64,000 nt of DNA from Corbicula japonica (lineage: Eukaryota > Mollusca > Bivalvia > Venerida > Cyrenidae), in the NCBI GenBank assembly GCA_038501625.1, contig JAZAYU010000019.1:456501-520500 (forward strand). The letters run 5' to 3'. Below, piece by piece: positions 23,101-32,693 of the stretch. The first letter of the stretch is position 1; each line of letters opens with the position of its first letter. The notes beneath the pieces were generated by a model. That model was given only the letters and a program-made list of their open reading frames with translations, did not search any database and was not told where the DNA came from. The translations under genes were made by a program, and so were the position numbers.

Positions 23101-26100
23101 TCATCACCATTTATTATCATCCATCATCACCATCAACAATCATCCATCATTACCATCAACAATCATCCATCATCACCATCAACAGTCATCCATCATCAAC
23201 ATCACTAATCATGTATCATCACCATCAACAATCATCCATCATCACCATCAACAATCATCTATCATCACCATTAACAATCATCTATCATCATCATTATTTT
23301 TTATTATTATGTTATATTTGAGTAAAACACAATATTTTCTGGTATTGGATGTTTTTACTTTACACCGTTTGTTCTTACCGGCAGTTGCATCCACGGATAA
23401 AATCTACATTGGATCAACGAATATTATTGGTGACGGGAGCACCTGGATATGGTCTAATGTAGGAGATTTATCTTATACCAACTGGAGGCCGGGTTTTCCA
23501 ACTTCTACAAATATGTATGTTATAATTACTTTTGCGACGATGATATTGATATCTGTTTGATTGACAACATGCGCTAGGGGCGGATCCGAAGGGACTGAGT
23601 GGAGGTTCTCGAACCTCTGTTTTTGGGCAGTAATTTTTAAATTTCGTCGGAATTAATGCCATAAAGCTGGAAATAATCATTTAACTACCATAAAGCTGCC
23701 CGAAACGAACCGCCTTACTGAAAATCTTGCACCCAAAGGCGCAGTTGTGCTGCTTCTTCAACGTAACTGAAAGGTCGCTTAAGATTACCGTGTTCTATAT
23801 ATTTTTGACACGGAACCAATCTTTGATTTGAAATGTAATGAATATTTATGCACACTGCACCAATTTATGACATTAAATGTAATACGAATTATGTATGAAA
23901 AAAACATGACATTGTTATTTCAATTTCATGTACCATAATACGATTTAAGACAACTTTTCATTTACTTTGAACAATTAACGTAGTTGTTTTTTTAACTTAT
24001 AATAGTTTTCAAAAGAATTGGAAATAATTATGTAGGTTTAAATACAACCATAACGACAAAATGGTCTTTCGCGCATGAACTACTCTGTAACAATTGAAAT
24101 TCTGATGTCTGAATACCTTTAATCAACACAACTCATTACAATTACTTTTACTAACTTTCTATAAATAGCAAACTACAATACCTATGGCTAAATTTCTATA
24201 ACAGCACACTAGCAGCACATTTTTGTACATGTAATAACGAAAATTGTAATTAAATGTGAAACTTAGTTATTTTAAAAAAATACTGTTTCTTTAGACAGAA
24301 ATTAGCACGTCCTTATTGTCCTGAATTGTTCTTGATTATTGTGAGACCGTCAAGTGCTGATAAAAACTCAAATTATATATGAATGAACTTAAGTGTTGGA
24401 TTTTGTTACATTTTGACATTTTATTACAATTCTCGTTATTACAAAAGTGGTTGATACCTTACAACCCGTTTTGTTATAAAAACGAGAATTGTTACATGTA
24501 TAATTATTACAATTTTCGTTTTTATTACAAAACGGGTTGTAACACAGCACACTAAAATACCTATGGCTGACTCTCTATTAACAACACTCTAAACTAGCTT
24601 TTATTAGCTAGGACCGAAATGGAAATGAGAGTTAATTACGACTCTTTTTTGTGTTATCCTTGACAGTTAATGTTGAGTGACATGGCTTTATTAATTAATA
24701 CTTTGTTATACTGTTCCTGTATGTCTTAATGTTTTATGCCATGTTATTACACATTTTATGTTGAAATAAATCTTTCCATCTATCTACTAACTTTCTATTA
24801 ACAGCGCACTACAATAACTATACTAACTTTCTATTAACAGCACACTAAAACACCTACGACAAACTTTCTGTTAACAGCACACTACAATACCTATGGCTAA
24901 TTTTCTACTAACAGCTCTCTAAAATACCTTTGGCTAACTTTCTATTAACAGCACAATACAAAACCTATGGCTTACTTTCTATTAACAACACAACTTAAAT
25001 ACATACTCATATACCTGATCGGTTTCAATAAAATGACTTACCTTTTTTTTTCATTTCAGGTACAACTGCTTAGCAATAAATGCAGGAAACCCTGATTACA
25101 AATGGTTTAATGAACTTTGTTTGCGGGACTGTAGGGCATTGTGTGAACGACCAGTAGGTTTTCAACTAAATTTTCGGCTACTTAATTAAATATAGACAAC
25201 AATGATGAAGAGATAAAATGTCTTTTTTTCAGGCAGTTAACTTCATGGTTTGCAATGACGGCATATAGTTGAGCATTTAATATCTTTTCTAACAGCTATT
25301 CAAATGTCACTCACTAAATGTTTATTACTTAATTGATCCTTGTCGTAACCTAACGAATACCGTAGAACTGCTTTTATTCGCGTTAGTTTTATTTTCGCTA
25401 ATATTCGCGAATCGCTTTCTTCGCAAATTTATAAATACTGCTTATATATGAGTAAGCTCTATATTTACACAGGGTCTATTTAATAAATAGACCCTGATTT
25501 ACAAAACTAAGAATATCCGAAAATATGCAATGTAAAATAGAACTGTTAATCACTTCAAACGGCACATATGAAACCAGTTTTGCCATCATTCATTTATTTG
25601 ATTTAATTAATAAAATAAATTTGGCAAATGATATAAATGATTATTTCCTTAAATTATGTGAAGTTTTGATTTTAAGACTGGCGGCGCGCATGCGCCGGCA
25701 GTCTTAAACCAGAAATCGAATGGACTCATTCATAAAAATAGTTTCGCGACACGGTTTTTTTTAACTTCCGGTATATCATTGCGCTCACATGTACACGGGT
25801 TCAACGGTGATAGCGGGATCAGGCTGAAAGTTTATGCAGACACTGCAAGCTCAGCATTATATGAATAAAAAGCGCTTTCTATACGTTCTGGTGTAATTCT
25901 GAAGCTTTAAGGACACAAAACACAATCCAACAAACAAAGAACAACACAGCTGCGAGCTGTAACACTGCTGAATTCATTAGATATGCACGAGGAATTCCAG
26001 TTTGAAAAGAATGAAAAGTCGTGTGACTCGCGAAGTAGTGCCGATATATGTCTATAAATTCTTCATTTCACCATTTTATTGAGAAAGACTTTGGATTGAA

Positions 26101-27806
26101 TCGATATTTGATGATTTCCATTTGGGTATGGAAAACAGTTGGGTTGTTTAAAGTGTGTGAAGCCCGGAGGGCTTCACGCGTACTTTAAACAATGCAACTG
26201 TTTTTAATCAATTATCGATTCAATGCTTATATTTACACTCATAAATACTCGCATTAATACAGAAATTATGAGAAGAATTGGTGATATTACGGCTTTTTTT
26301 AAGGCTGTTGGAACAGCAACGTTGACGACACACTGAATAACGGCACGCTTTTTCGTAGTTACTCGTGGCAAAACGTGCGTGCTCGTCGACGTCACACTTC
26401 AAAACATTGAGCAACGTCCAATAAATTATGACTGTAGCCACGCCTTTTAAAATAATACGCCACACTGTTTACCAACAGAAATTATGATCCGTTTGATGAA
26501 GAAGACTTTATCGTGGACGACAAAGTTGAAGTGTTAATATGAAACAGTAGGGAAAACCGGGGAAAGTTGTTAAACTTCTAGCATTTTTCAGAATAATTGT
26601 CATTATTACCTGATACCTTATATGAATGTAACGTGGTAGTTTTGACTGTTTTCTAAAATTATTAAAACGTCCACGTTCGCGAACTGTTGACCGGTCAATA
26701 GTTTTGACTGTTTCCCTCGCGTGCTCTGACGTCATGACGTCATGTGGGACAGTAAAGAAACATTAATGATAAAATGACTATGTGGTGGAAATAACTTGTT
26801 TGGAAATAATCCTATGACTATTTATCCATAAATAAAATGTGTTGATGTATTTACTTTTTTTTTGTTCCTTTTTTCTTCTGCAAGTACTGTTAATACAGTA
26901 ATTGATCAGGTAATAAAACAGTTATTTTATATGTGATTGTGGGAACAGTCAAACAGCTGTCCCTCGGTGTCGGGGATACTGTTTTAAACTGTTGCCCTCG
27001 GCCTACGGCCTCGGGAAACAGTTCAAAACATTATCCCCTCCACCTCGGGCCAACATTTTGACTGTTCCCAAATCACATATGAAATAACTGCCTACTGTAT
27101 CGCTTGTGCGATAGTAATGAAAATAGTGGCAAGTAAATCCTAAGGAAGTTAGGTGTAATATAAAAAAAGACCGATTTGAGTTAATTTTTTAAATAATACC
27201 GTCTTAAGTTGTGAAATAAATAATTAAGTTGTTTAACGCTGGTAAAAAATCCATGTATTAATGCGTGACATACTTTAACTCTGTAACAATATGTCCCATC
27301 ACCGATGTAACAACTTACCCCACCCACACCTTGTAGCACTTCAGCGTCGCCAAATAACACATGTTATTTAAGCCAAAATCTAGTTTGATCAACTAAAAAA
27401 ACTCAAGTATCGTTTTAAAGAAGCTTAAATCTTTTCAAATAACCTTTAGGCATTCTTTTTCCCACATTGTATACTTCACTTCTTCATACTTCAATAAAAA
27501 ATCAATGATAAATAGAGCATTTGTCGTATTGAAAATTAAGTTTGAGCATATGATTTTATTATACATATTCTGTTCCAAAAAAAGTGTGCACTTTGTTTTC
27601 GGTGAATTTTCATTAACTGCTGTTCTTAATGCCTAAATATATGTTATTAAAACTGAGATTAGATTTTTTCAATTATATTGTCAAACAACCTATAATCTAA
27701 TCACTATTTGCGTATAGCGTTTAGTATGAGCATGTGATTTTTATGATATAGTATTAATAAATCTATCATTATATCTTTTCAGGCAACAGCTGCTGACCGC
27801 CAGTAA
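14077..27806 (+). CDS. C-type lectin domain gene 2 (small secreted lectin, probable frameshift)
   Basis: Exons 14077-14131, 19994-20091, 22028-22118, 23385-23514, 25060-25154 and 27783-27806, all with consensus borders. The product begins with a signal peptide (MAYKLLLLLASFSMTSFI), then one long-form CTLD: DCTTPGF and NWCFAYS (extra N-terminal disulphide pair), SMICRMYGTRLVTITDA, WIWSNVGDLSYTNWRPG, NMYNCLAINAG and KWFNELC. The EPN/QPD site reads RPG and WND reads WFN, so classical sugar binding is doubtful. In the 25060 exon the frame meets TGA at 25145-25147, right where the final CTLD Cys-Glu should be. One base less in the TTT at 25139-25141 would restore the Cys and run in phase into the terminal exon. 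It could be a true recent pseudogene, a shortened lectin, or an assembly error. Confidence 0.85.
14122..14438 (+). repeat. Donor-site minisatellite, block 1 (about eight 38-bp units)
   Basis: Each unit copies the end of exon 1 and its donor, TTTATTT then GTAAGTGTTTGGG, followed by TTATTTGATGAACCACC. The first unit is the genuine splice site. Units 3, 5, 7 and 8 keep GTAAGT, while others have GTAAAT, TTAAGT or a shifted border. It continues as block 2 at 19207-19380 after about 4.8 kb of other repeats. Confidence 0.9.
14621..16986. mobile_element. 2.4-kb repeat with ATGCCCCCGC/GCGGGGGCAT ends
   Basis: Perfect 10-bp inverted ends (14621-14630 and 16977-16986) enclose TCCG tracts (about 14668-14690), four units of about 165-170 bp beginning near CTCGTGAACGCAACTCC (14695-15390) and about ten units of roughly 120-125 bp with GGTCAAGGTCACTGTTACTA and AACTTGGCACAAATGTTCAC (15570-16790). 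It has no long ORF. The layout resembles an abundant bivalve repeat I recall only in general form. It splits the donor-site minisatellite. Confidence 0.75.
15570..16790. repeat. Roughly 122-bp tandem array inside the ATGCCCCCGC element
   Basis: About ten diverged units share CTTGTCCGGGCTGTAACTTT, GAATGGAGGGATTTCAAAAT and AAGGTCAAGGTCACTG. Differences between units are scattered, as in an old array. Confidence 0.88.
17180..17880. repeat. Dispersed repeat E, copy 1
   Basis: Landmarks ATTTATACAATATGAGACAT, TTTCCTGGTCGCGAAAATGG, CATTTTACTCATGTGGGCAT and GTGCAAAGTTTGATGGAACT recur at 37020-37440, 45454-46704 and 55975-57230. Copies share the order of blocks and vary in the middle. No coding frame is seen. 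Confidence 0.78.
17985..18140. repeat. Partial copy of foldback element F
   Basis: AATATATTTCTATCTTTCACTGG, then AGTGCACAATC, AATTTGACAGATAATTGCC and CGTTTGTTACATCACG follow the same order as the right arm of F at 6400-6706, in reverse. Confidence 0.6.
18932..19059. repeat. 128-bp hairpin in lectin gene 2 intron 1
   Basis: AGTATGGAATCTGTAGGTTT pairs with AAACCTACAGATTGCATACT, and the inner arm CGTATGTAAAC pairs with GTTTACATAC, around a CACGCTCGACC centre. Confidence 0.85.
19098..19206. repeat. Direct repeat flanking donor block 2, left copy
   Basis: TAAACGTTCTCATCGGAATG, TTAACTAGCGTGAAAAAAA, CAGTGAAAATAATAATTAAA and TTATTATCCTTTTAACGA are repeated in the same order at 19381-19487. The first copy ends exactly where donor block 2 begins and the second where the acceptor array begins. 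Confidence 0.88.
19207..19380 (+). repeat. Donor-site minisatellite, block 2 (about five units)
   Basis: Units of about 38 bp match block 1 at 14122: CTTTATTTGTAAGTGTTTGG then GTTATTTGATGAACC. Two of the units keep GTAAGT, one has GTAAAT and one GCAAGT. The last ends at CCCTTTATTT. Confidence 0.9.
19469..20020 (+). repeat. Acceptor-site minisatellite (ten 50-bp units plus the genuine site)
   Basis: Each unit reads TTATCCTTTTTACGATAAT, TTCAG, then GGGCGTTTGACTGTACGACT CCCGGA split across the unit, which is a copy of the polypyrimidine tract, AG and first ~26 bases of lectin exon 2 (genuine AG at 19992-19993). Nine of ten upstream units keep an AG at the equivalent place and most keep the coding start A-F-D-C-T-T-P-G. 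In every copy the frame would then hit TAA in the next unit's CGATAA. Confidence 0.92.
19994..20091 (+). CDS. Lectin gene 2, first CTLD exon
   Basis: Acceptor ATTATTTCAG and donor GTAAGCTAG bound 98 nt. It completes a W codon and reads AKDCTTPGFVLSDDQNWCFA then YKQWNQHS, the start of a long-form CTLD with the DC/WC disulphide pair and the W-x-x-x-S position. It ends in phase 0, as does the equivalent exon of lectin gene 1. Confidence 0.9.
20092..22027. other. Lectin gene 2 intron 2
   Basis: Noncoding. It contains a remnant of the AACGACCACC-type repeat (20470-20630), a ~100-bp sequence at 20972-21072 that is repeated almost identically at 21475-21576, and the foldback element at 21391-21919. 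Confidence 0.7.
21391..21919. mobile_element. 529-bp foldback element with AACTATCAGAT ends
   Basis: Left arm AACTATCAGATATGACGTCA, TAACCTCTTACATATTCAGT, ACTTAACAGACACTCA mirrors the right arm ending GACGTCATATCTGATAGTT. A second inner hairpin, TTAGTATAAGGTCATATTTA with its complement, lies at 21607-21693. Related, more decayed copies are near 3750-3990 and 28790-29010. Confidence 0.83.
22028..22118 (+). CDS. Lectin gene 2, CTLD helix exon
   Basis: Acceptor CTGAAACTTTCAG and donor GTAAGTCTTT bound 91 nt. It reads MICRMYGTRLVTITDASKET then VQNYLTSQS, the Cys-x-x-x-G-x-x-L-V-x-I helix region of a CTLD. Confidence 0.92.
22205..22660. repeat. ATC/CAC trinucleotide microsatellites
   Basis: TCATCATC-type runs with CTCTATATCATC interruptions lead into CCACCACC runs (about 22480-22560) and back to CATCATCACC. 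Long translations of this stretch (runs of I, P, S, T, H) are artefacts of repeat composition. Confidence 0.92.
22680..23300. repeat. Minisatellite of CATCACCATCAACAATCATC units
   Basis: About 25 imperfect units of 24-30 bp built from CATCACCATCAACAATCATC with CATCA/TATCA ends. It stops about 85 bp before the next lectin exon and happens to stay open in that exon's frame. Confidence 0.93.
23385..23514 (+). CDS. Lectin gene 2, CTLD core exon
   Basis: Acceptor TTGTTCTTACCGGCAG and donor GTATGTTA bound 130 nt, phase 1 to phase 2. It reads ASTDKIYIGSTNIIGDG, then STWIWSNVGDLSYTNWRPGF. W-x-W-x-x-V and NWRPG are CTLD loop landmarks, with RPG in place of the EPN/QPD triplet. Confidence 0.92.
23515..25059. 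other. Lectin gene 2 intron 4
   Basis: AT-rich and noncoding. Copies of the 37-bp AACAGCACACTAAAATACC unit appear at 24165-24215 and 24545-24590 and then as the array at 24787-25003. Between them, 24420-24545 is a dyad of TTACAATTCTCGTTATTAC-like arms, and 24640-24780 ends TTGAAATAAATCTTTCCATC followed by TATCTA, which resembles the 3' tail of a non-LTR retroelement (low confidence). Confidence 0.55.
24787..25003. repeat. 37-bp minisatellite, about six units
   Basis: Units read AACTTTCTATTAACAGCACA then CTAAAATACCTATGGCT. It ends 56 bp before the last CTLD exon. Isolated units lie upstream, separated by inserted sequence. Confidence 0.88.
25060..25154 (+). CDS. Lectin gene 2, last CTLD exon with in-frame TGA
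   Basis: Acceptor TTTTTTTTCATTTCAG and candidate donor GTAGGTTT bound 95 nt. In phase it reads MYNCLAINAGNPDYKW then FNELCLRDCRAFV and meets TGA at 25145-25147. A 94-nt exon would be expected to join the terminal exon in phase 0. The extra base makes the last conserved CTLD Cys unreadable. The homopolymer TTT at 25139-25141 is the likely site of the change. Confidence 0.82.
26092..26405. repeat. Dispersed repeat with dyad, copy 2
   Basis: It matches 4388-4715 block by block: GATTGAATCGATATTTGATG, GGGTATGGAAAACAGTTGGG, AAGTGTGTGAAGCCCG, then ACGGCACGCTTTTTCG and CGTGGCAAAACGTGCGTGCT. Confidence 0.85.
26915..27095. repeat. CTCGG-core hairpin
   Basis: AACAGTTATTTTATATGTGA, TTGTGGGAACAGTCAAA pairs with TTTGACTGTTCCCAAATCAC, ATATGAAATAACTG. 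The centre GCCCTCGGCCTACGGCCTCGGG is GC-rich. Confidence 0.85.
27783..27806 (+). CDS. Lectin gene 2, predicted terminal exon
   Basis: Strong acceptor TTATATCTTTTCAG, then ATAADRQ and TAA at 27804-27806 in phase 0, matching the expected (unshifted) end of the previous exon. With the genomic frame as written, translation stops before reaching it. The exon continues as 3' UTR directly into MITE A copy 4. Confidence 0.5.
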   Translation, partial: ATAADRQ

Positions 27807-27829
27807 ATATGTTTTCGTGTGGAATATTT

Positions 27830-28210
27830 ACTACCAATTTCGATTAGACATTGACCTAGCGAGCAACCTCAGTAAACACCTGTTGCGCCGCAGCACTTCA
27901 CAAGACGCCGACTACGGTTATTGTCATGCGACGACTGTTAGAACTGCCGCTCCAATCAAAAGACGCTGTATTTTACTTCCAAATAGATTTTGCTGTCAAG
28001 TGTTTGTCGCTGTGGGTTCATTCCCATTGCGGATGTTGAAACAATAACAAAAGGTGTGGCTTAGAGCGACCTGAAGGCGTGATTAACAATGAACAACGTT
28101 ATGTCAGTTATACTTTCAGCGCTACACCTCAACGAAAATATCTGTCGCCGCGCATCGTGTTTGATGTTTTGGTTGCAAGCTAAAATCTAACTGAAATCGA
28201 AATTTGTATT
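27830..28210. mobile_element. MITE family A, copy 4
   Basis: It begins ACTACCAATTTCGATTAGAC and ends AACTGAAATCGAAATTTGTA, with GACGCCGACTACGG, TGTCATGCGACGACTGTTAG and CATCGTGTTTGATGTTT inside. Orientation is as copy 1. It starts 24 bp after the predicted lectin stop codon, so it probably forms the 3' UTR. Confidence 0.88.
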
Positions 28211-29989
28211 AAGTTACAACAACGTTCCATTAAATGTTATAAAAATCAATATATACCTGTTGATTGAAATATTGTTGTTTGTGTTTCAAAAGGTCCGGTA
28301 CGTACCGTGTACCGTTTCGTACTCCGTACTCTTACTGTCAAATCGATAAATGCCGTCACTAATAACGGCTGGACGAGTTGTACAAGAGTCAAATACACAA
28401 TTCAGGACATTTAAATCAAGTTTTGCAAACAAGACAGTCTTCAATAAGGATTTAATATTCATCTCCTTATTCCCCACATGCAGGGTTATCTTTTTGCATA
28501 TCAAAATTCAGTGAAATCATTAATTTTACGTGGGTTACTCATTTTCATGGTTTTCGTGGAATTATTGATCCGCGAATTTAATTTAAAGCCTCAAAGAAAT
28601 ATAATATTACATTATAGTGTATGTTTACACATTTCGGAAAATGAAAAACCACGATTGTTTTCGTGACTGGTCTCTATTTCAGCCAATCAGTTAAGGGCTT
28701 ACCACACTACTCTCCAGTTTGTTCATCGATAAAAAGAAAATTATCAAAATCTCAATAACGGCAAAATGCCGTTCAATGAAACTTTGCACAAATGAGTTAT
28801 AGTTAGGGTATATAAAGTAAAGTTTTAACAATTAAGAAACCCCAATGGAATGGAGCCTAGCGAAATGGCCGTGTTTCTTAATTGTTAAAACTTCACTTAA
28901 TATACACTAAACAACCTGTTGATCATCACAACTTTACCTTACAACGATCAGTCATAACGTCATAATATAATGAATATTCAGTGCTTTACAGACACTAAAT
29001 AATTAAACAGAATATTTGGAATTCTGGCCCAATGATTGGATAGAAAAATCTGGTGAACACTCATAAATAAAAACGACATATGAGAAATTGAAGTGTTCCA
29101 TCTTGAACTGTGAATAGGCAGTTTTAAAGTAGCAAACTGTGGTATCATTTAATTTTACGGGGACGAATTTACGCAAAAAAGCCTAAATATATATATATTC
29201 GTGCAGTCATAAATTCGAGCAATTTTATTTTTTCTAATTAGACATATCGATATATGCTGTATTTTCGCTGGGGTTTAAATTCGCGCATTTATTTTTACGC
29301 GAAATACGCGAAATTTTATTCTGCGCGAAATATAATGATACTACAATACCGGAAGATACAGGAAGCAGAACTCTTATAGAACCCTTTTATCCGTGGCTTT
29401 TATCGCATGAACGACGACTGTAGATCCAGATCATCCGGCACACCCGAGTCCGATCAAGAGCTACATGGATCTACACTGGTCGCCCATGCGATAAAATACG
29501 TACATGTATCCATGGAGTAAAGATTTTCAGAGACATCACACCACCGTTCTGTTTAAAACGAACACAAGAAAATTGATACTGTTTATTAAATTGTTTTGTA
29601 AAAAAGTACAAACACAAAATCATTTGGACGGAGAAATAAAGTATACATATAGTATAATATACTTTACTTTCATGTTAAAAAGCATAGCTGGCAAAAGCTT
29701 TCCATTGTAGTAAGATTTCGCCATCTGCTTTTGATATTTATCTGTTTAATATGTTGGGGGTTATAGAAAGCAGGTTGATGTACCTAACATTACGTTGGGT
29801 AATATTGATGATAATAATTCTTCAGCGAGGGTGGGGAGACACGATTTAACAAAAACAGAAACAGCAGCAACAACAACAATAACAACAAATTTGCGGCGTC
29901 AGTGAATAAAATACAAATAAGCGTAGCAAAGATAAAATTATCTCCATAGTATGCTACTTTTCTAATAAGGATAATCAGAGTTGTTTAAA

Positions 29990-30455
29990 AGCTTTTTATT
30001 TTATGCTTTTCAGTGAATTATAGAATTTTCCGATGAAATAAAAGTGGTATTTCACTGTTTTCAAACAGTGGAATATCATTTTTATTTTCACTGATTTTTT
30101 CACGTTGGTACCCAAACGCACATAACAAACCAAATTAGAACGTTTAGAAAACGGGCTCAAATTTGTATATTTGACGTCATGACGTAATGTCATAAACAAG
30201 CGGGTTTGGTGCCATTTCTTGCAACTTTTCTGTCAAGTTCACGCAAATTTTTGCACTATAGGCATAAAGTAAAATGAAAATTTGTTTTCACCAGTGAAAG
30301 ACAGAAATATATTTCACTCGTGAACTCCAGAATTATGTAGGCCTATTTTCACTCGTGTCTTCGCCACTCGTGAAAATACGAATTCCGAACCTCACTCGGT
30401 GAAATATATTTCTATCTGGCACTGGTAAAAACAAATACTCTCTATATCTACAACT
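29990..30455. repeat. Half copy of foldback element F
   Basis: It shares with 6340-6706: CAGTGAATTATAGAATTTTC, TTTGACGTCATGACGTAATG, TTCTGTCAAGTTCACGCAAA, the CTCGTGTCTTCGCCACTCGT block and AAATACTCTCTATAT at the end. A second half copy at 41925-42305 is more similar to this one than to F itself. Confidence 0.85.
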
Positions 30456-30957
30456 GATAACGGATAATTAGACAATCACGTGATACTTTGTGTCTTTTAA
30501 CCAAAACTGATTTTATGGCGGAATTGGCGGTTTAATTATACTTTTTCCCGAGTGAATTGTGCACTGCACATTGTTTTGGGTGATTTTTATTAACTGGTTT
30601 TCTTAATGCTTAAATATTACGGAAGGCACGTCTTCCGTTATTTAGACATGATTTTCAAAACATTCAGGTGACAATCATTATCATATAATCTTATTAATTA
30701 TTTATAGACAAGTTGATACATATTTTTTACAAATATTACCAATAACCAGAAACCTACGACCAGTTATTAATTTATTATACTTTGTTTAATTTTTAAACAA
30801 ATCCCATCAATTGCGTTTTCAACGATGGAAATATCATCATTTCTGCATTTATGACCTTGTCCCGAAACGGTAAAATTTCTCAAAGAATTACCTAACGAGT
30901 CGGCGAAAAGAAACGTAAAGAATTTGATTCTATAGTAACAGGTGTAAAGACATATGC

Positions 30958-31090
30958 GCAAGATCATAAAACTAACACTGGAGACCAGTTTCAAACATCT
31001 GACTGGCTGAAATGGCGACTGACCGCCATATCAGCCAATCACATGCTTGAGATTTGAGACTGGTCAATCTTAGTTTTATGATTTCGGGCC
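30958..31090. mobile_element. Hairpin MITE family P, copy 2 (degenerate)
   Basis: GATCATAAAACTAACACTGG pairs loosely with CTTAGTTTTATGATTTCGGG, and GGCTGAAATGGCGACTGACC with the following GCCATATCAGCC. It shows more mismatches than the other copies and lacks part of the left arm. Confidence 0.85.
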
Positions 31091-31974
31091 ATGTTTTGAA
31101 CATTGATCATTAAGGAACCGTTGCTGCACCGCGCTAAACCGATTGAATTTTGTAAATGATCATGAAAAAAGACAAACACATAGTTTACATGGCGAACAAA
31201 AATTCGTTAACAAGAAGCTAAAATACACATGCGTATGACAAACAAGATAAGCACACAAAATGCACCAAGAACATGAGGCCCATAATTCTAGCTAAAACGC
31301 ACACGTGAAAACAAGATTAAGCACTTAATTTGCAAACATCTGAACCAATAAGTTTATGAACAAAACTTAAGCCGATTATAAAACTTGTTCAAACATTCTA
31401 TTTAGAGTCCATGCTTTGACAATGTTCAACTTTGTTATGCAGTATATAAAAAGGCATTTGAAATTAATAGGATCGACCATAATTCATAATTTGTAAGCGG
31501 CAATCATTAATATCCACTGTGGGGAATCACATGATTAAAATAATCTCTAAGCTATAGGGAAAATTTGAATTTTTTGAAGTTTTATTTTCTGAATTTCATA
31601 AATATAATAAATACATGTACTATCATATGCCCACAGACTACAAGTTTTATACTACAATTGCTAACAATTGATCCGATTTGAAGTTTACTAGATTTCCTCT
31701 TTAATTCTGAGTTTCGAATTGCTTGAGTGTTCTGAATATGGAGAAAGAGCGAAACACAGGCAGTATTATGATACTTGCCAGAGGGCATATGATAGGCTAC
31801 ATAAGAAAACATTAATACCAAACACGAACAAAATCTACTTTATATTTCATAGATTGACTTTTGTTTAGAGGTTATTTTGGTCATGTGATTACCCATAGTG
31901 ATATCTTTATAGTGAATTAAATTTTCGTGGGGTACTTATTTTCATGGATTGCGTGAAACTGGAAAACAAATGCA

Positions 31975-32124
31975 GTGCCCAAGGTTATAAAACTGAGCAT
32001 GGAAACCAGTCTCAAATCTCAAGCATCTGATTGGCTGAAATGGCGACTGGTCGCCATTTCAGCCAATCAGATGCTTGAGATTTGAGACTGGTTTCCAATC
32101 TCAGCTTTATAACCTTCAGCCCAG
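31975..32124. mobile_element. Hairpin MITE family P, copy 3 (near-perfect)
   Basis: GCCCAAGGTTATAAAACTGA, GCATGGAAACCAGTCTCAAA and TCTCAAGCATCTGATTGGCT are mirrored almost exactly after the GGCGACTGGTCGCC centre. The predicted RNA would be one ~70-bp stem. It lies in the region of the prominin 3' flank. Confidence 0.93.
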
Positions 32125-32644
32125 TTAAACTTCTCATTGAGAAAACCCCAAAATAAAGGACGTGCCTATTTGGACAATTATTTTACAGTCCTAATTGCGC
32201 CATTTACATCCTAGTATAAAAACCGCACGACTTTTAAGACCGTTTTCCATGTCCAAAAGGTGTTTTCAATAGCCGAGTTTTACTGTAGAATTAAGGTGAA
32301 GTAACATAAACTTAAACAATGTTTTGAACAGCGTTTGGAACCGGTTTCGGCCTCACACTAGTTACTGTCAATTTTGTGACTTTTGGTTTTACACCTACCT
32401 TGATAAAATGAAATTGATTTACTAAGGAACATGTGGATTTAAATGGCAATTTCTTTAAAAAAAAGAAGAAAATAACATATCTACTTAAGTCTCCACAAAG
32501 AAGCGTGCACTTGAAATATACAAGTGGTGATATTAGAACTTAATTGTATGAAAGAGGTCGTTTAAATCTTCATGGACGGACAAAACTCTGCTTAACATTC
32601 TCAAAAATTTTAAAGAAAAACAAAATCATCATTTTGGTGTAAGA

Positions 32645-32693
32645 TTAAACTTTGTTTTCCGGCTCCGGCTCATCCTTGTGTCCGACTTTGTTA
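32645..32693 (-). CDS. PROM1-like: Prominin, last exon with stop
   Basis: Minus-strand acceptor CATTTCTTTTTCAG. It reads SNKVGHKDEPEPENKV then TAA (plus coordinates 32645-32647). The tail is short, charged and rich in Glu/Pro/Lys, the cytoplasmic C-terminus. Confidence 0.88.

Larger units (their letters stand above)
25155..27782. other. Lectin gene 2 last intron
   Basis: Noncoding. It holds the second copy of the 4388 repeat (26092-26405), a TGACGTCATGACGTCA site at 26727-26742 and the CTCGG hairpin (26915-27095). The remainder is AT-rich without a recognised feature. Confidence 0.65.
28211..32644. other. Spacer between lectin gene 2 and prominin
   Basis: The two genes converge here. No additional exon was recognised. 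Contents: one arm of the GGGCTTACC element (28692-28790), a decayed copy of the 21391 element (28790-29010), a half copy of foldback F (29990-30455) and two hairpin P copies (30958, 31975). I see no clear minus-strand AATAAA close to the prominin stop. Confidence 0.6.

Noticed and set aside
22227..23560. Long open frames (243 and 293 codons) in ATC/CAC repeats
   Set aside because: They are translations of microsatellite and minisatellite DNA with no domain. Only the last part overlaps a true exon (23385-23514).
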